Under the pieces are notes generated by a model. The model worked only from the letters and a program-made list of their open reading frames with translations. It did no database searches and was not told the origin of the DNA. A DNA stretch of 64,000 nt from Gymnogyps californianus. Taxonomy: Eukaryota > Chordata > Aves > Accipitriformes > Cathartidae. Below are positions 1 to 12,500 of this stretch, in pieces. Both the position numbers and the translations under genes were made by a program. Where the stretch lies: the NCBI RefSeq assembly GCF_018139145.2, contig NC_059477.1, positions 19,357,522-19,421,521 on the forward strand. Reading direction: 5' to 3'. Position 1 is the stretch's first letter. The number at the start of each line of letters is the position of its first letter.

Positions 1-3000
1 TTTCTAACTGTAAACATATATTACTTATTATAACCATTAAAGAGTCAGAAGCTTGAAGTCATGCCCATCAGGGAAGGGAATGTACTTATATGTGTATAAT
101 AACTGCTTCTAAAACTTCATATATGATTTGAAGCATAACTTATTTCAAATAGAGGCAAAACTATGTTTCTGCTTCTCATGTGACAATTTCATACTAGGCT
201 TCTTCTGTTTGTTCATGAGATGTTAATGACAGAAAAAATACATGCATTTCAGTGTTTTATAAGAAATCACTTTCCCAATTCATTGTGCCACAAAAATAAT
301 CCAAAGTTTAACTACGTTCCTAAACATCCTGTCAGAGATTTATAGTACTTAAATGAAGATAAGACTGCCATTCCTGTTTTAAACTTGATGGTCTTTGAAG
401 TATGGAAAAGTTCACACTCTAGGGTATCAACCAAGAGGTTTAAGACACTAAGATTTTTTTTTATTTAAAGCTTGTAAATGTTTAAATTTTTGCCACAGAA
501 CAATAACCACCAAAATAAGCATAGTAATAATAATAGTAACAATTGTAATAATAATTAACAGCAATAGTAATATAGCAATAACAACAGTACCAGTAATAGC
601 AACAGTGACAGATAGCAATGGCAATAGCAATAGCAGGTAATAGTAATAATAGTATTAGTAATAACAATAATAATTATTATTAATCAAAAGCAAAGGTCTT
701 AATCACAACAAGAATATTTTATGGAATGGAAAAGTTGATCTTGGCTTTTTCTGATGATTTTATGCAACTGTTAAAAGATTTTTATATGAGCCATTCACTT
801 GAAATGATACCTTTTGACCTGATGGATTATATATTTCTTTTTGAGGTAATAATTTATCAGGAAGAGTCAGATGCAAAGGACTTCATGAAAGTGCTGGAGC
901 ATTCAAATGCCCTGCATGATAAAATACCAAAAAGTTCAGGGAATTAGAGGCAACTGTAAGAACACAGACATCTGACACTCCAAATATTACAGTTGGATCA
1001 GAACATCAAAAGAAGCATATACTATTACATATAAAAAATTAAATCAAAGCCATGATATCTTCCTCCCTGCTGTTGTTGCAGAGCGCATTTCTAAAGCACA
1101 TCTTGCCAAAATATGTCACTGAAGTCACCCTACCTCAGGAGCGCCACCTTTTTTGTGTACTCTGAAATGATTCAAATGTCACGACTTATTTGATTAATCC
1201 ATTTTTAAGCCTTTCTTGCAGCTTCCAATTTATACCTGCCTTATGGCTTCAGGCCTCAACGCTTTCTAGCTCACCAGTTCCCTCTACAAGGGCTCTACCA
1301 GTTCCTTGTAATCTGAAAAATTTTCTCTAGCTCTTTTCCCAGTCCTAACTGAAACTTGCAACAAAACAAGACAAGAAAATAGTCTGGAGTCATCACAGTC
1401 AGTCGTGTCAGTTAAGAGTAAGGTGCAGGTTTGATGTAACTTTTACTACAGATATGCCCACACAAGGAAGTTATTAATTACATATGCATTTTCTTGCATT
1501 GGTAAAAATATAATGTTCCTATATTACTTTATCAAATATATTATAAACTTTGGTTTTTGACCAAAGCTGACTTACACAGGACATTCACAAATGTGTGTTA
1601 ATTACTATGTATTTGTCATTTATGAAATGCCAGCATGCACTCATTCTGTTCAAGATGCAGAGGAAACAGAGTCCAGGCCTCGAGACACACGATCCATTGT
1701 TTGCTCAATTCAGTTTTGGCTTACGCTAACACCACTTGCTGCAGTACGTTCAGCTGAGGATGGGATGTAAGGATGCTGCAGCAACCTAAATGTTGACACC
1801 AACCCCATTCCACCAGTGGTGGTAGAGTAGCTTTGCAGCTGGAGAGCAGAGCCATCGCGAGGGGTGCCTGGACTGTGTCCCTAACAGCTCTGGCTTGCTT
1901 TAATCACTGAGGAACGGGGCACGAGGAAGTGGCCTGAAGTGAAGCTGTGCTCTTGAGGAATCCCCTGTGGTGTACAGCAAGGAGCACAGAACAGCTAACT
2001 GAAACAGTAGCTGGGGCACAGTACCCTAGTTTTGGTCTGAGTAATGCAGCACACAGCAGCACTTAATTTCCAAACTGCATTGGCTAACAGCGTGGTGAAA
2101 AAACTGGTGAGATGGCAGCACACACAGACCATAGTCAATAGTGGTACGGGCAGTGGAGTTTATGATCTTAAAGCTATCTACGTACCTTCATTTGCTGCAA
2201 TCACATCTCCATGTGCAATGTAAACAATGGTTCAGTTTCAGCATCTAAAATTTCCCAGCATCTAAATCAGTTAAACTACATGGCCTCACTAGCCAGCGAA
2301 GTCCAAAAGGGTCTACTTTAAGGGAATGCTGAACATACCTTGGAAGCCTAAATAAAAAACCTCAAGTAAACATAAATTAGCAACACTAAGCTTCTCTTAA
2401 CCAGATAGAATTTTCCTAAGGATGTATAGACCCATATATTTATTTAGAAAAATAAATTGGACTACTAGGCTACATATATTGCTAACATATATCAGTGTTA
2501 GAAATGTTACCATGTAAAAACTCTTCTTGAAGGCAAAACAGTCTTAGGGTATGAGACCAAAACATTTTAAAAGAAGTTTATTACTCACTGTTCAGTGTTC
2601 TGCATATAGAGGGACCAAAAATGCTAAATGCTATCTATGATGCTGGTGAAAATTCTGAAGATGTACTCTGCTGTTAGAGTCGTTACACAGAATTAGGTTA
2701 AACACCAATCCCACTGATAATGAAGGATTTTGAAGGGAATTTATTTAGAGTGTTAAATACTCTGTAGGGGGCAGTTTTGAACCAGATTAATGAAAATTTT
2801 AAGCTGACTGATTCAAAGTTATGGTTTTATACTCAGTTTTATTATCCTCACCAGCTACACGGGCATCATTTCTTCTTTTAGGTAGATCATGGCTCTGAAG
2901 CAAACAGGTAGCTGCGTGCTATCATATAACATCACTTAGCTGAGAGACTTATCTGCACGTAAAGTTCAATAATGGTAGCTAACAATAGTTTTTTAAAACT

Positions 3001-3988
3001 ACCAGTTAGATAGATTCACAATTGTATAGCAGTGATTAGAACTTCATGGAGGCGGCTTGCATAAAAAACAGTTCTGCAACAGGGCCCAAGGACAGAAGTA
3101 GAGTCTGGGATCTCCCTCACAATTCTGGTTCAGCCCTGAATCAGGGCTGGATTTTGTGGTGACTTGAAAATGTTTATGACGATTCTGGAAAAAAAAGGGG
3201 AGAAGCTTCTTGGAGATGCCAGTATTGGCTGCAGCATTTCAAAAAGCCTTCAAATATGGTATTGTCATTATTTGGGTTTATTTTAAGTGAATACTATGCT
3301 AGACCATGGAAAAAGACGTCAGTACACTTAAATATGTTAGCTTAAAAATGAAGATTTAAATCAGCTTCTCGCCAGCAACATACCACTTTGAAGTATCAAA
3401 ACCAGGAGTGGACCACAGCTGTATTTCATCTGAAAGCAAAAAGGAAGACATCCTCTCAGCACAGGGATAGTCATTGCTACACAGATTTAAGTAGAAGTGG
3501 CTCTAGAGTGCAAGCTGAGGAGGAGAGGCTCAGTCACTGAGTTTTTCCACTTGGAAAGGAAGGAACAGTCTACATCTCAATGAGGAAAATAAAGCTGTAG
3601 ATGTAGGTGACCTCTGTAATCAATAGCAGAGCATTTCTAGTGTAGTCAGTGGCTCTGCATTGACTGCCATTTGCTTTGAATGAACTTACTTGAAGCCCAT
3701 TCTAGACCATGATTCACAGCAAAAGTTGTTACTTAGCTGATATTGTAACTAGCTAATAATGTAGAGCAACAAGATTCAGTCTGAATGCTGGCAGAAGCTA
3801 AAAGGATTAATTTCCCAATGTCAAAACTAAGAATGAATGCCTGGCAGATGATCAGACTCAGCAGCTCTAATACTTAAAGCTGGAAGCCGATTGTATTACC
3901 TGGAAAGGTGGTGGGATATCTTGTTTGTCCTCCCCTGGCCTAAAAGTCTTGCCTATTCTGTTTAGATTTGAATTCTTTTTAAAATTGA
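1..3988. other. Intergenic DNA upstream of LNPK
   Basis: AT-rich DNA with no exon chain, RNA gene or long open frame that I can support. A 73-codon frame at 726-947 has no recognisable homology and no splice or promoter context. The only structured element is the trinucleotide-like tract near 513-690, listed separately. By synteny known from other vertebrates this should be the EVX2-LNPK interval, but EVX2 itself is not in the window. Confidence 0.6.
513..690. repeat. Degenerate AAT/AGC-type trinucleotide repeat
   Basis: The + strand is a run of interrupted units such as aat, agt, agc and aac, for example 'aataataatagtaacaat' and 'gcaatggcaatagcaatagc'. It reads as an old, mutated trinucleotide microsatellite. 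The open frames on its minus strand, which encode runs of Ile, Leu, Val and Tyr, are by-products of the repeat and not genes. Confidence 0.75.
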
Positions 3989-4541
3989 TGTACTGGGTCT
4001 GGCTGGGATGGAGTTGATTTTCTTCATAGCAGCCCATATGCTGCTGTGTTTTGGATTCCGTAACTAAAACAGCACTGATAACAGCAATGTTTTGCCCATT
4101 GCTGAACAGTACTTGCACAGTGTCACGGCTTTCTCTTTTTCATGCTCTGCTCCCTTAGTGCATAGGCTGGGGGTGGGCAAGAAGTTGGGAGGGGAAACAG
4201 CCAGGACAGCAGACCCAAACTGATCAAAGGGATATTCCATACCATATAACATCGTGCTCAGCAATAAAACTGGGGCAGCAGAATAAGGTGGTGTGTGGGG
4301 GGTTGTCTTGCAGGGTAGACAATTGCTCAAAGACTGGCTGGGCGTCGGTCTGCTTGTGGGAGTTGGCGAATTATTTCCCTTGCATCACTTTTTTCTTTCC
4401 TTCATTTACTAAACTCTCTTTTAACCCAACCAACAAGCTTTCTTACTTTTACTCTTCCTAGTCTCTTCCCCATCCCGCTGAGGGGGAGTGAGCAGTAGGC
4501 TGTGTGGGTGTTTACCTGCTGGCCAGGGTCAACCCACCATG
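3989..4541 (+). mobile_element. Solo LTR, avian ERVL-like family
   Basis: The element opens with TGTACTGGGTCTGGCTGGGA and continues with landmarks of an abundant avian LTR family: 'cagcccatatgctgctgtg', 'gggatattccataccatat', an AATAAA signal near 4263, 'cttttactcttcc', and a 3' end near 'aacccaccatg'. The flanks attga (3984-3988) and attgg (4542-4546) fit a decayed 5-bp target duplication. There is no internal retroviral sequence, so this is a solo LTR left by recombination between two LTRs. The exact 3' boundary is uncertain by a few bases. The family name comes from memory of bird repeats and was not checked against a library. Confidence 0.8.
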
Positions 4542-5189
4542 ATTGGAAAACCCCCAACATTTATAGGCTGTGTTATGATGCATTGTTACATAACGAGTTC
4601 AACAATGCAGGGTCAGCTGAAGGTATATAGCTTCTGCATAGGAATTTCTACTTCAGGGCACTCTGAAGGACTTCCTCCACATCTGTGCACATGCTCCCAC
4701 TTGTGTACCCGTAGTGGTAAAACTGCTGAGCAGGTCACTGAAGACCTTATGAGAAAGACAGTGCAAACAGAGCAACTATTTTCTGTTCCTCAGTCCTCTC
4801 GGCACAGGACAGGTGATGATGGGTGTCAGCCAAGAAAGGACACCATGTAAGAAAACTGATAAAGTAGTGCACCAAGAGAGAGGGCACTGTTATTACAGCA
4901 ATGTAAATTAAAGAAACATAGAGTGCTGCTTCTCTCCAAATAAGCTCAACGGCTGCCTACGGGAATGACAGGGCCAGTGAGAGCAGCCGTCTTCTGTGAC
5001 CCTGAGGCGACTCCAGCGCCTGCCGCAGAGAAAACGCATCCAGCACAGCGTCTGTCAGCACCTGCTTCATTGGCAGAGGCTGAACACCAGTGTCAGGAGG
5101 CTGCTGCAAACCTTCACACCACAGTTTGACCCTCGCGTTCCCAGGTTTCAGCTTCAAAACACTGGTTTTTTTTGTAAATAAGTATCAGA
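4542..5189. other. Intergenic DNA between solo LTR and CpG island
   Basis: No supported gene. Short open frames on both strands lack homology and overlap each other. Base composition becomes more GC-rich from about 4960 towards the island. Confidence 0.55.
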
Positions 5190-5445
5190 GAGAGCAGCAG
5201 GAGGACGGGCTCGGCCTCCCCGGCCTCCCCAGCCCCGCCGGCGGTGGCGGCGAGACGGCGGTGATCGCCTCCGACACCCGCCCGCTTCGAGTTGGCTCGG
5301 CACAGCCCCCCGGGGTACCGTGCTGAGGCACGGCTGGGAACTGCCACACCGCCCCGCCGCCCGCCGCGCCTCGGCCGTCGCCCAGCCCCTCCCACAACGG
5401 TCCGGCCCCTCCCTCGTTCCAGCGCACCCCGCGGCAGCCAGGCGC

Positions 5446-5454
5446 TGATTGGCT
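5446..5454 (-). promoter_or_regulatory. Inverted CCAAT box (NF-Y type)
   Basis: tgattggct is the reverse complement of AGCCAATCA, the extended NF-Y consensus. It lies about 105 bp before the exon 1 donor, a usual place for such a box in a TATA-less CpG promoter. The site is seen in the sequence; binding is inferred. Confidence 0.6.
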
Positions 5455-5459
5455 GCCGG

Positions 5460-5559
5460 GGCCGCGCGGGGCCTGATGGGAGCGCCGCCCCAGCGGCCGG
5501 GCCCCTCCTTCGGCGGGCGGCGGCGGAGGCGGCGGGATGCGCGGCCCGGCCCGCGGCAG
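5460..5559 (+). other. LNPK: LNPK non-coding exon 1 (5' end approximate)
   Basis: The 3' boundary is set by a strong donor, gcggcag|gtatgt, with the intron starting at 5560. The transcription start cannot be fixed from sequence; about 5460 is a guess based on the CCAAT box position. The exon carries an upstream ATG at 5537-5539 in a fair context (G at -3, C at +4). If exon 1 is spliced to an acceptor at 9474, this ATG opens a 12-codon upstream ORF ending in TAG before the main start. Confidence 0.6.
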
Positions 5560-8500
5560 GTATGTTCTGGCGGGGGAGGAGCGGCCCGGCCCTGAGCGAC
5601 TCCGCGGTAGGGACTGGCTCCGCCGTGGGCGGGGCGGCGGGAGAGGGGCGCCTGGCGCCGCCCGTGAGGCGGCTCGGGCCCCGCGTCCCCGGGGGCCGAA
5701 GCGGAGCAGGGCGGGCGGCCGGTGCCCCCGCCCTCTCCCGCCTCGCCGCGGGCAGCCGGGCGGCTGCTGGGGAGCGGGGCGGCGGCGGGCCGGGGCGCAG
5801 CCTCGGAAGAGGAAGTCATCGGGTGCGGGGAGGGGCCGGCGGGCGCCTTCCCCCCTCCGCCCGGGAGCAGGGGGGGCGGCGGAGCAGTGGGGTTTTCCCG
5901 GCTGACCGGGCGGCTGGGCGGAAAGGCAGGCGCCGGGAGCCGAAGCTGGTCTCTGCCGCCGTCCTCCCTGCCCGCGGGCCCTCGGGCTCGCTCCCCGGGC
6001 CGCTGGCGGCCTCTCTCGCAGGCTTCAAAACAAGCGCCTGACCCACCCACTCCTTGCTCCATCGCTTTGGGGTCTCTTGTGTGGGAACTAATTTGTCTCT
6101 TTAATTAAGGCTTTACAAGGCATAGGACCTCCACAGGATGCTTCCAAACAGAAACAGCTGAAAATGAAGGTTAAATTGAAGAAAATTCAGTATTTTGTTT
6201 TAACTGGGAGGTTCTAGGACAGGCTAGCAGTAGGTGGTGGGTGATGCTCCTGGTATTGTTTTGCTTGTTTCCTTGTCCACGGTGCTCATAGCTGGAGAAA
6301 CTTTTTATGGTTACTGTGGAAGTTTCTGAGGTCAGTAAGTTGTGGGAGAATATGAATGTTGGATGGAAACTTTGTGAGCAGAACTGGAGATTCAATTTGA
6401 AAGGTAGAACTTGTGTTCTTTGTAATGGTAAATATCTGAAAATATTTACATAAAATGAAGTCACTAAGTTTACAAAAAACCTCATTTGAAGAGCATTTCC
6501 CCCTTCCTTCAGGGGAAAGGTCTATATGTCTGTACACAAAGCCTTGATTTCAAGTTTCTGCCTTCCTTTTTTCTTTTAATATGACTTGTCTTGATGTTGT
6601 TCAGTCTTGAATTTCAACATGTCAGTTATTAAAATTTATGTTGGAGAGTGATTTTTTTTTGAGAGCTTTTCATCTTAAAACATCAACAGCAAGCTTGAAG
6701 TTTGAGACTGACTTGATAAAAGTGTAATGAGATCATCAAACTTTTCTCCATCTGGATGAATAGATTGGTAGATGACTTCTGTAATTGTGCATGATTCATC
6801 CCTCTTTCAAAAGAGAAACTTTTTCTGCACTGGTACTCTTACTGTAGCACGTTTGCTTTGCTTTTTACTAATTAAATTGCATATTTTTGGGGTAGAGGAG
6901 ATGCTATCAGAAAATTTTTATATTTTTTGAGAGTCGGGTGATAAAATTGGTAATAGTGTTTTCTTAAGCTTCTACATTAAGTGTTTTTTAACATTTCTGT
7001 TGTCTATTTTAAGCCTAGGACTAGGAAATGTTGCAGCTATCTTATTTGTATATTAAATCAGTGATAAAGTTTGTGGAAATAAGTCCAATTGCAGCAGTCC
7101 TCAGTGAGTGGAAAGGGCAGCTCTGTGCTAAGGAAATGCGGTCTTCAGAAGGAAAAAGTGCTGTGCAATAATTTGATGGTTAGAGCATGGGAAGGAATGA
7201 GACTTGTGGAAGGAGGACTCTTGCCATGAACAGTACGATATTAGTGGTAGGTATGTAGAGTGGCCCATGAGTAGGAAGGGGGAGAGTTTGAAGCAGTTGA
7301 AGACAATTTGTGTTGTCATGTCAAAAAGAAGAGAAGAAAGGAAGGAAACCATCTGAGGCACTCCATAGAAACCATAGAAAATTCTCCATCTCCTAACTAA
7401 GGATTCAGTGACTAAACTGTAAATGTGAATCTAGTGGCCCTAATCCCTTGATACCTCTTTGGGGAAGGGTTTTGGTACTATTACTGACTTGCAGAGCAGT
7501 ATACGTAAAGCCCGTCAGCATCATAGTTCATGTAAAATTATGCGCATGGTGACACTTGTCAAACCTGTTTCTCTTCCAGGTATTTGCCAGATATTTTAAA
7601 AAACACATGTAGAGATAGCATTGTGAATGTGTTATTGACAAAGATCGGTGTCACCAATGGCTCACGGATAACCTGTGCCCAAAAGATCCTCTAACGCTTC
7701 TACTGCAGAGGTTCTCAAACTATGGCCTGAAGGAAAATGGCACACAAAAAGACCATGTGAGCATCTCCATGTCTCTGTATGCCCGCAACTGAGAGCTACT
7801 GTTGCTCCTAACAGCAGTGGCGATGCTAGGGAAGCAGACTAGATTTGGGAACCTTGTGCTAAGTTTACAAACTTCTTGATTGGCTATTTGACATAGCTTT
7901 CATATTGTTTTGCAATAAAGATACTATCTGTCTCTGTAGAAATATTTGTGAAGGTGTCTGCTCAGATCTACTGCAATACCCGTCGTGCAACTTGCCTGTA
8001 ACTGCAAAGTGACAATTGTATAAAACTCTCAGTGTTAGATTTTGTGTTTGAAAAATAAAAATATTGCTGCTGTTTTACTAAGGTGAATTGCTGTAGTAGT
8101 GATTATTTTGAGAATTTACTCAAGACTCCAAGGGGTAGTTGTGCTTTTTCTGCAGCTCACCCCTTTGTGCTAGTAATTTGGCAGCAGCAGAGCTAATTTG
8201 TCCATCTGTTCTAGCTTCATTTTGGCAGCATTTCAAATACAGATTTCCTTATCTTTACGGATTGGTTTTTGAAATCATAGGGCCTATCGTTCTGGATTCT
8301 GAAGTCTTTGGCTTTCTTGAAAGGTGAAGAGGTTACCATACTACAGTAGTGTTCGTGCTAGTGAGCAATGTGCATCCTGTATTATATTAATTTGTTCTGA
8401 CAGCCTCAGACAATTTGGAAACAAATTTCGATTGAGATTAGGTTTCTTTATATTTCAATTTTTGACCAAAGGTAACTTAATAAACAAGATGATAATCACG

Positions 8501-9473
8501 TATATTTCTGCCTAACTGGATCAGTGCTTTGTTTTAATAAGTCTTACTGTTTCATTCCAGAGTTAAAAAGATTTGAGCACTAGTTGGGATTGAGCATTAG
8601 TTTACTGTTGGGGTTGATATGAACCGATCACTTTTTCGTTCACTGGGTAGTAACTTGTAAGTTAAGTGACTGGAGAGAAATTCTGCCGTCCTAAGGTTCA
8701 AAGTCAATTGATTCCAACTACCTGCTGATGGAAAGTTGCTACACTTATTTCAGGAACCTAGACCTAGATGATCAAATTTGTGCTGTTCATGGGTTCCAGG
8801 TTTGTGTAGGGTGAGGTGAGCTGCTTTTGCACCTTTGGAATTGCTTTAGGGCCCTTTGTGCCGGTGACTGCATTGTGTGTTGTGTGCAGGGAACACCTGC
8901 CGATGTAGTGCTTTCCTAGAGCAAGTGAAATCTCTTTGAAACTGATCATACAAAGGAAGAACAATAGTGCTATCCAATATGTTCTTGTTGATGAGAGCAT
9001 GAAGAGGGAGTAGACTTATTGGAGATGAACTTTCTCACGAATAGTAGGATGTTAATGCTGGATGCCTGGAGTGACAGCTGAAAAGGAACATTGAGTTATG
9101 CTTATGAGCAGCAGAGGAAATAATTGGATATCAGTTTCTTAAATAATCCTGCTTAATAATAAGTTTTAAAAATTGTTTTTCTGCTGGAGGATTTTGGTGG
9201 CTTTTTTAGCAGTTATTTTGTGCCTCTGTTTTTGAGGACTCCTCTCTGGTTAAATATTTCCAAAGTAAAAATAAGTTTGGCCACATCAAGGCTGATCAAC
9301 TGACTTACAAGATGGCCTATGAAACGGAAGACTGAATTTTAAAATAACGTATAGGTAGATAACTAGGCAGTGGCTTTACGCGGTATTTTGATTCCTTTAG
9401 ATACTGGAATAAATTTGTGAATCTTGGACTACACTGTTAGATTGCTCCTAAGTGCTTAATGCTTCACTTCTAG
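5560..9473 (+). other. LNPK: LNPK intron 1
   Basis: The intron runs from the gtatgt donor at 5560 to either of two acceptors: cttcacttctag (exon from 9474) or aattcttgtag (exon from 9490). The first third is still CpG island; the rest is AT-rich. The only other structure I can suggest is a possible short hAT-like element at 7706-7858. Confidence 0.6.
7706..7858. mobile_element. Possible decayed hAT-type MITE
   Basis: The left end cagaggttctcaaact and the reverse complement of the right end (caaggttcccaaatct) are alike, giving terminal inverted repeats around a core GGTTCYCAAA. That motif is typical of hAT/Charlie-like non-autonomous elements in amniotes. The element would be about 153 bp. 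I could not find a clear 8-bp target duplication, so the call is weak. Confidence 0.35.
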
Positions 9474-9555
9474 CTGTGAATTCTTGTAGAAGATTGAGAG
9501 TTCTGCCAGCATTTGTCCACAATAGAAGATGGGTGGATTAATTTCAAGATGGAGG
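9474..9555 (+). CDS. LNPK: LNPK exon 2 (start codon exon)
   Basis: Coding part 9529-9555 encodes residues 1-9, MGGLISRWR, then donor agg|gtaag in phase 0. Gly2 is the expected N-myristoylation site after Met removal. The 5' boundary is ambiguous: acceptors at 9473 and 9489 are both usable. The first has the better pyrimidine tract (gcttcacttctag), so I chose it. Confidence 0.85.
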
Positions 9556-12500
9556 GTAAGTAAAATTGTGTAACAATATAATAATCTTTAGTCTAGAAGA
9601 TGGAATTACGCAGGACATGTTTCTTAATGCCTGTTGGTTGACTGTTAATGCTGGTTAAATGTTAGTGCTAAACTTTTCCCATTAATAGAAAAGTCACTTA
9701 AAAGTCCAGTAGTGAGACATAATGACTAAAAATATTCTCTGCCAAATCCCTAAACTGTGAAACTGTGTGGCTGTCCTTTATTTCCTTTGCAGTACTAGGC
9801 CTGGCACTGGTTTGGTTAACTTAGAAAAATACAGTTTTAACTCTTTCTGTAAATCTAAATAGTTTTGTGGTGCTTCATCGGGATAGATACAGCAGCATCT
9901 GTGATGTGAAAGATTGGTGGCTATTTTAGGTCAAAATGAATACATGCAGAATATCATTCTGTGTCTGTTCTAACAAATATTTTGGTAGCTACTTATACCT
10001 ATACAAATCTTTCTTCCTAACTGTTTTTATTGGCTTGTATATTATTGAATGGTGTACTGAGTTTATGGGGAAGAGGCATGAGGTTTTTGACGACTCTCCT
10101 GGCAGGAGGTGTGAGCTGTTCGAGTCTAGGTTTGCCTTTGCATATTATCAATTGGTTTCAGAGCCTCCCATACAAAACTCCTTTAAAGGCAAAAGTTTAG
10201 GTGAAATGTCAGTTTTGTGTAATAGAAGGAAACTCACTTTCATGGTGATGCAATGTGGGCTGTGGTTTTTGAATTTGTGGCCTGAAGGGTGGGGGAAGAT
10301 AGTGGCTTTATACTTCTCAGAAATTAGGAAAGATTCCTAGAAGGTGAATTCCAAGTTGCTCCTAAGGGGAGTTTTACTGGAGATGATAACACTTATTTGC
10401 AGTTGCTTATCATTTATTTAGAGCATGTATCTGTGTGGAATGAATAGTAATAAAAAGCTTAAGTTCTCAGGTTAGGGCTTCCTGTATATATTCTCTTTGT
10501 TTTGCCTATTCCCTCCACTCATCAGTTCTCTCCTTGTTTTACTTCCCACCCACACATCCATTATTGCTGTACATGCATTATAGGTTTTCATCTTTTGTGG
10601 TGTAGGAGAGGAGCCTCCAGTTAATAGTAATACCAACTGTAAAATAGTGATTCATTACAGTCCCTTCTATTTGTCACTATTAAAGTAGGAAAACTTCTTA
10701 CCTTTATGTAAAATAGATAATATATTAATCTATTATGAATGTCTCTGTTAGGAAACTGTTAATGTACAGTAATCCTCAAAATATTGACTTTTTCTTAGTG
10801 AGATTAACATCTTTGTTCTTTCTCTTGTAAGCAGGCAAAGCCTTCCACTGTAGAAGTATTAGAAAAAATTGATAAGGTATGTATTTGCTTTTTGGTGTTT
10901 TGTTTGTTTGTTGTTTAGAAATATGCATCCTTTTTGCTGGCAATGTATTTCTTTCACATTAGGTAAAATACTGTCATGGAATTTTAAATTATTTTGATAA
11001 TTATTCCAGTTGGATATACTAGAGACTCTGAGTTTCAGATGGTCTGGTACCTTTTCTCCCCTTAGTATTAGTCATTAAAAAAACCCAAACAACATACCGT
11101 ATAGTAGTGAGAAACTACAGTTTAAATATTTATTTAGAGAGCCTGAAATGGGAATGAATGTGAAGTTGACTTGATTACACAATTTAATTGTAACTAATGG
11201 TTAAACTCCCATGTAATGGAAAATGTCACTAATGCAAAGTTCCATTCATCAGGCTCATTAGAAAAGCTTCAATGTATGGTTTTAAGTGTAAGAGTTGTAA
11301 CTGTAGCAGTAGTAAGTAAGGTCAGGGGCAGAATAACTGAATAGATGGTTCAGTAATCAATTGTGATTTTAGCCAGCATTTGTGACAGATATCTGTACTC
11401 TATGGGGAAATTAACTGTTTTGAAATATGCTGTTGATATTTTTTGTTTTGCTTTTAATGAAAGTGTGAGTACTCCTGTTGTCACTTGAACAGTCAAAATG
11501 GTAACATGGCAGAGCATTGCTTGATCACTTATTAATATGCCAAAAGCATCATTCAGATGTTCAGGATTTCACTCTTAATGTGAGGAAAATACTGAAATGA
11601 AAACGTGAAATGATGGAGAGGTTTCAGCAATTTCCCATGTTAGTAGAAAAGTATTAGAAGCATTTGAAATTCCACAGTGCCTGATGAAAGTTTCAGGATG
11701 CGAAGTATGGTTGGTAGTGATTTATGTGATCGTAAAGACTGCCATTCATAAGATATTAGCATTTTCCACTTGTCCCAAATATACTAACACATTACAAATA
11801 GGAAAAAGTGCTGATTTGTAATATTTCTTCCCAATAGCGATTTGTTACTGCTAATACAGTGCGAGTGGCCCATATCATAACTTTAATAGTGTGATGTATT
11901 TATGCTATGAAAGTTATCTTTGGGCAAATATTGTCATTTATCAAAAAGCTGCTTGACTTTTCTAATCAAGTATCAAATTGATATGGCTAATTTTAGCAAA
12001 CACTTAAAGGCAGCTTAGTAAAACCACCTACTAATTTCACTAATAAGGTTGAACCCTATTTATTTACAGGAAATACAGACATTAGAAGAATTTAGAGAAA
12101 AAAATCAGAGGCTACAGAAACTATGGGTTGGAAGGCTGCTTCTCTACTCTTCACTTCTTTACCTTGTCACCTGCTTAATTGTATATTTGTGGTGTCTTCC
12201 TGATGAATGGATGGCAAGGTTGATTATGACACTTCCATTTTTTGCGTTTCCGTTGATGTAAGTAAATGTGCCTTTTTTTTTCCTAACTGCTGTCTCTTTG
12301 GTAAAAGGAGACGGAAAATACATCTCAGCAGGGGTTTGGGTTTGCTTTTGACAATCCTTGAGTTGTCATAACTTGCTGAATTTTTTCTTTTAAAATAAAT
12401 CCAGGTAGTGAGGCAGATGTTTTCTTTGAGGGAAATGTCTCTCATGGGTCTGGGTTTAGTGTAGAACTAAGTCTTACCATCAAAAGATGTTAGCATCTAA

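Larger units (their letters stand above)
5190..6040 (+). promoter_or_regulatory. LNPK: CpG-island promoter of LNPK
   Basis: This is the only block in the window that is strongly GC-rich and dense in CpG. It contains an inverted CCAAT box in the context tgattggct (5446-5454, NF-Y type), GC boxes including gtgggcggggcgg (5625-5637, Sp1 type) and no obvious TATA box. It encloses the donor of the non-coding first exon at 5560. These traits fit a broad housekeeping promoter, in line with the wide expression known for lunapark. Long open frames on both strands within the island result from low stop-codon frequency in GC-rich DNA. No divergent gene could be identified. Confidence 0.85.

Noticed and set aside
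448..667. Hydrophobic minus-strand frames resembling membrane proteins
   Set aside because: Direct translation of the degenerate trinucleotide repeat.
726..947. 73-codon frame in the upstream intergenic region
   Set aside because: No recognised family, promoter or splice context; its length is expected by chance in this much DNA.
4488..4850. 120-codon frame after the first LTR
   Set aside because: Starts inside the solo LTR and continues into unrelated intergenic DNA; no homology.
5154..6062. 302-codon open frame on the minus strand, with overlapping 249- and 128-codon frames on the plus strand
   Set aside because: All lie in the CpG island, where stop codons are rare. Their Pro, Gly, Arg and Ala bias is compositional, with no domain.
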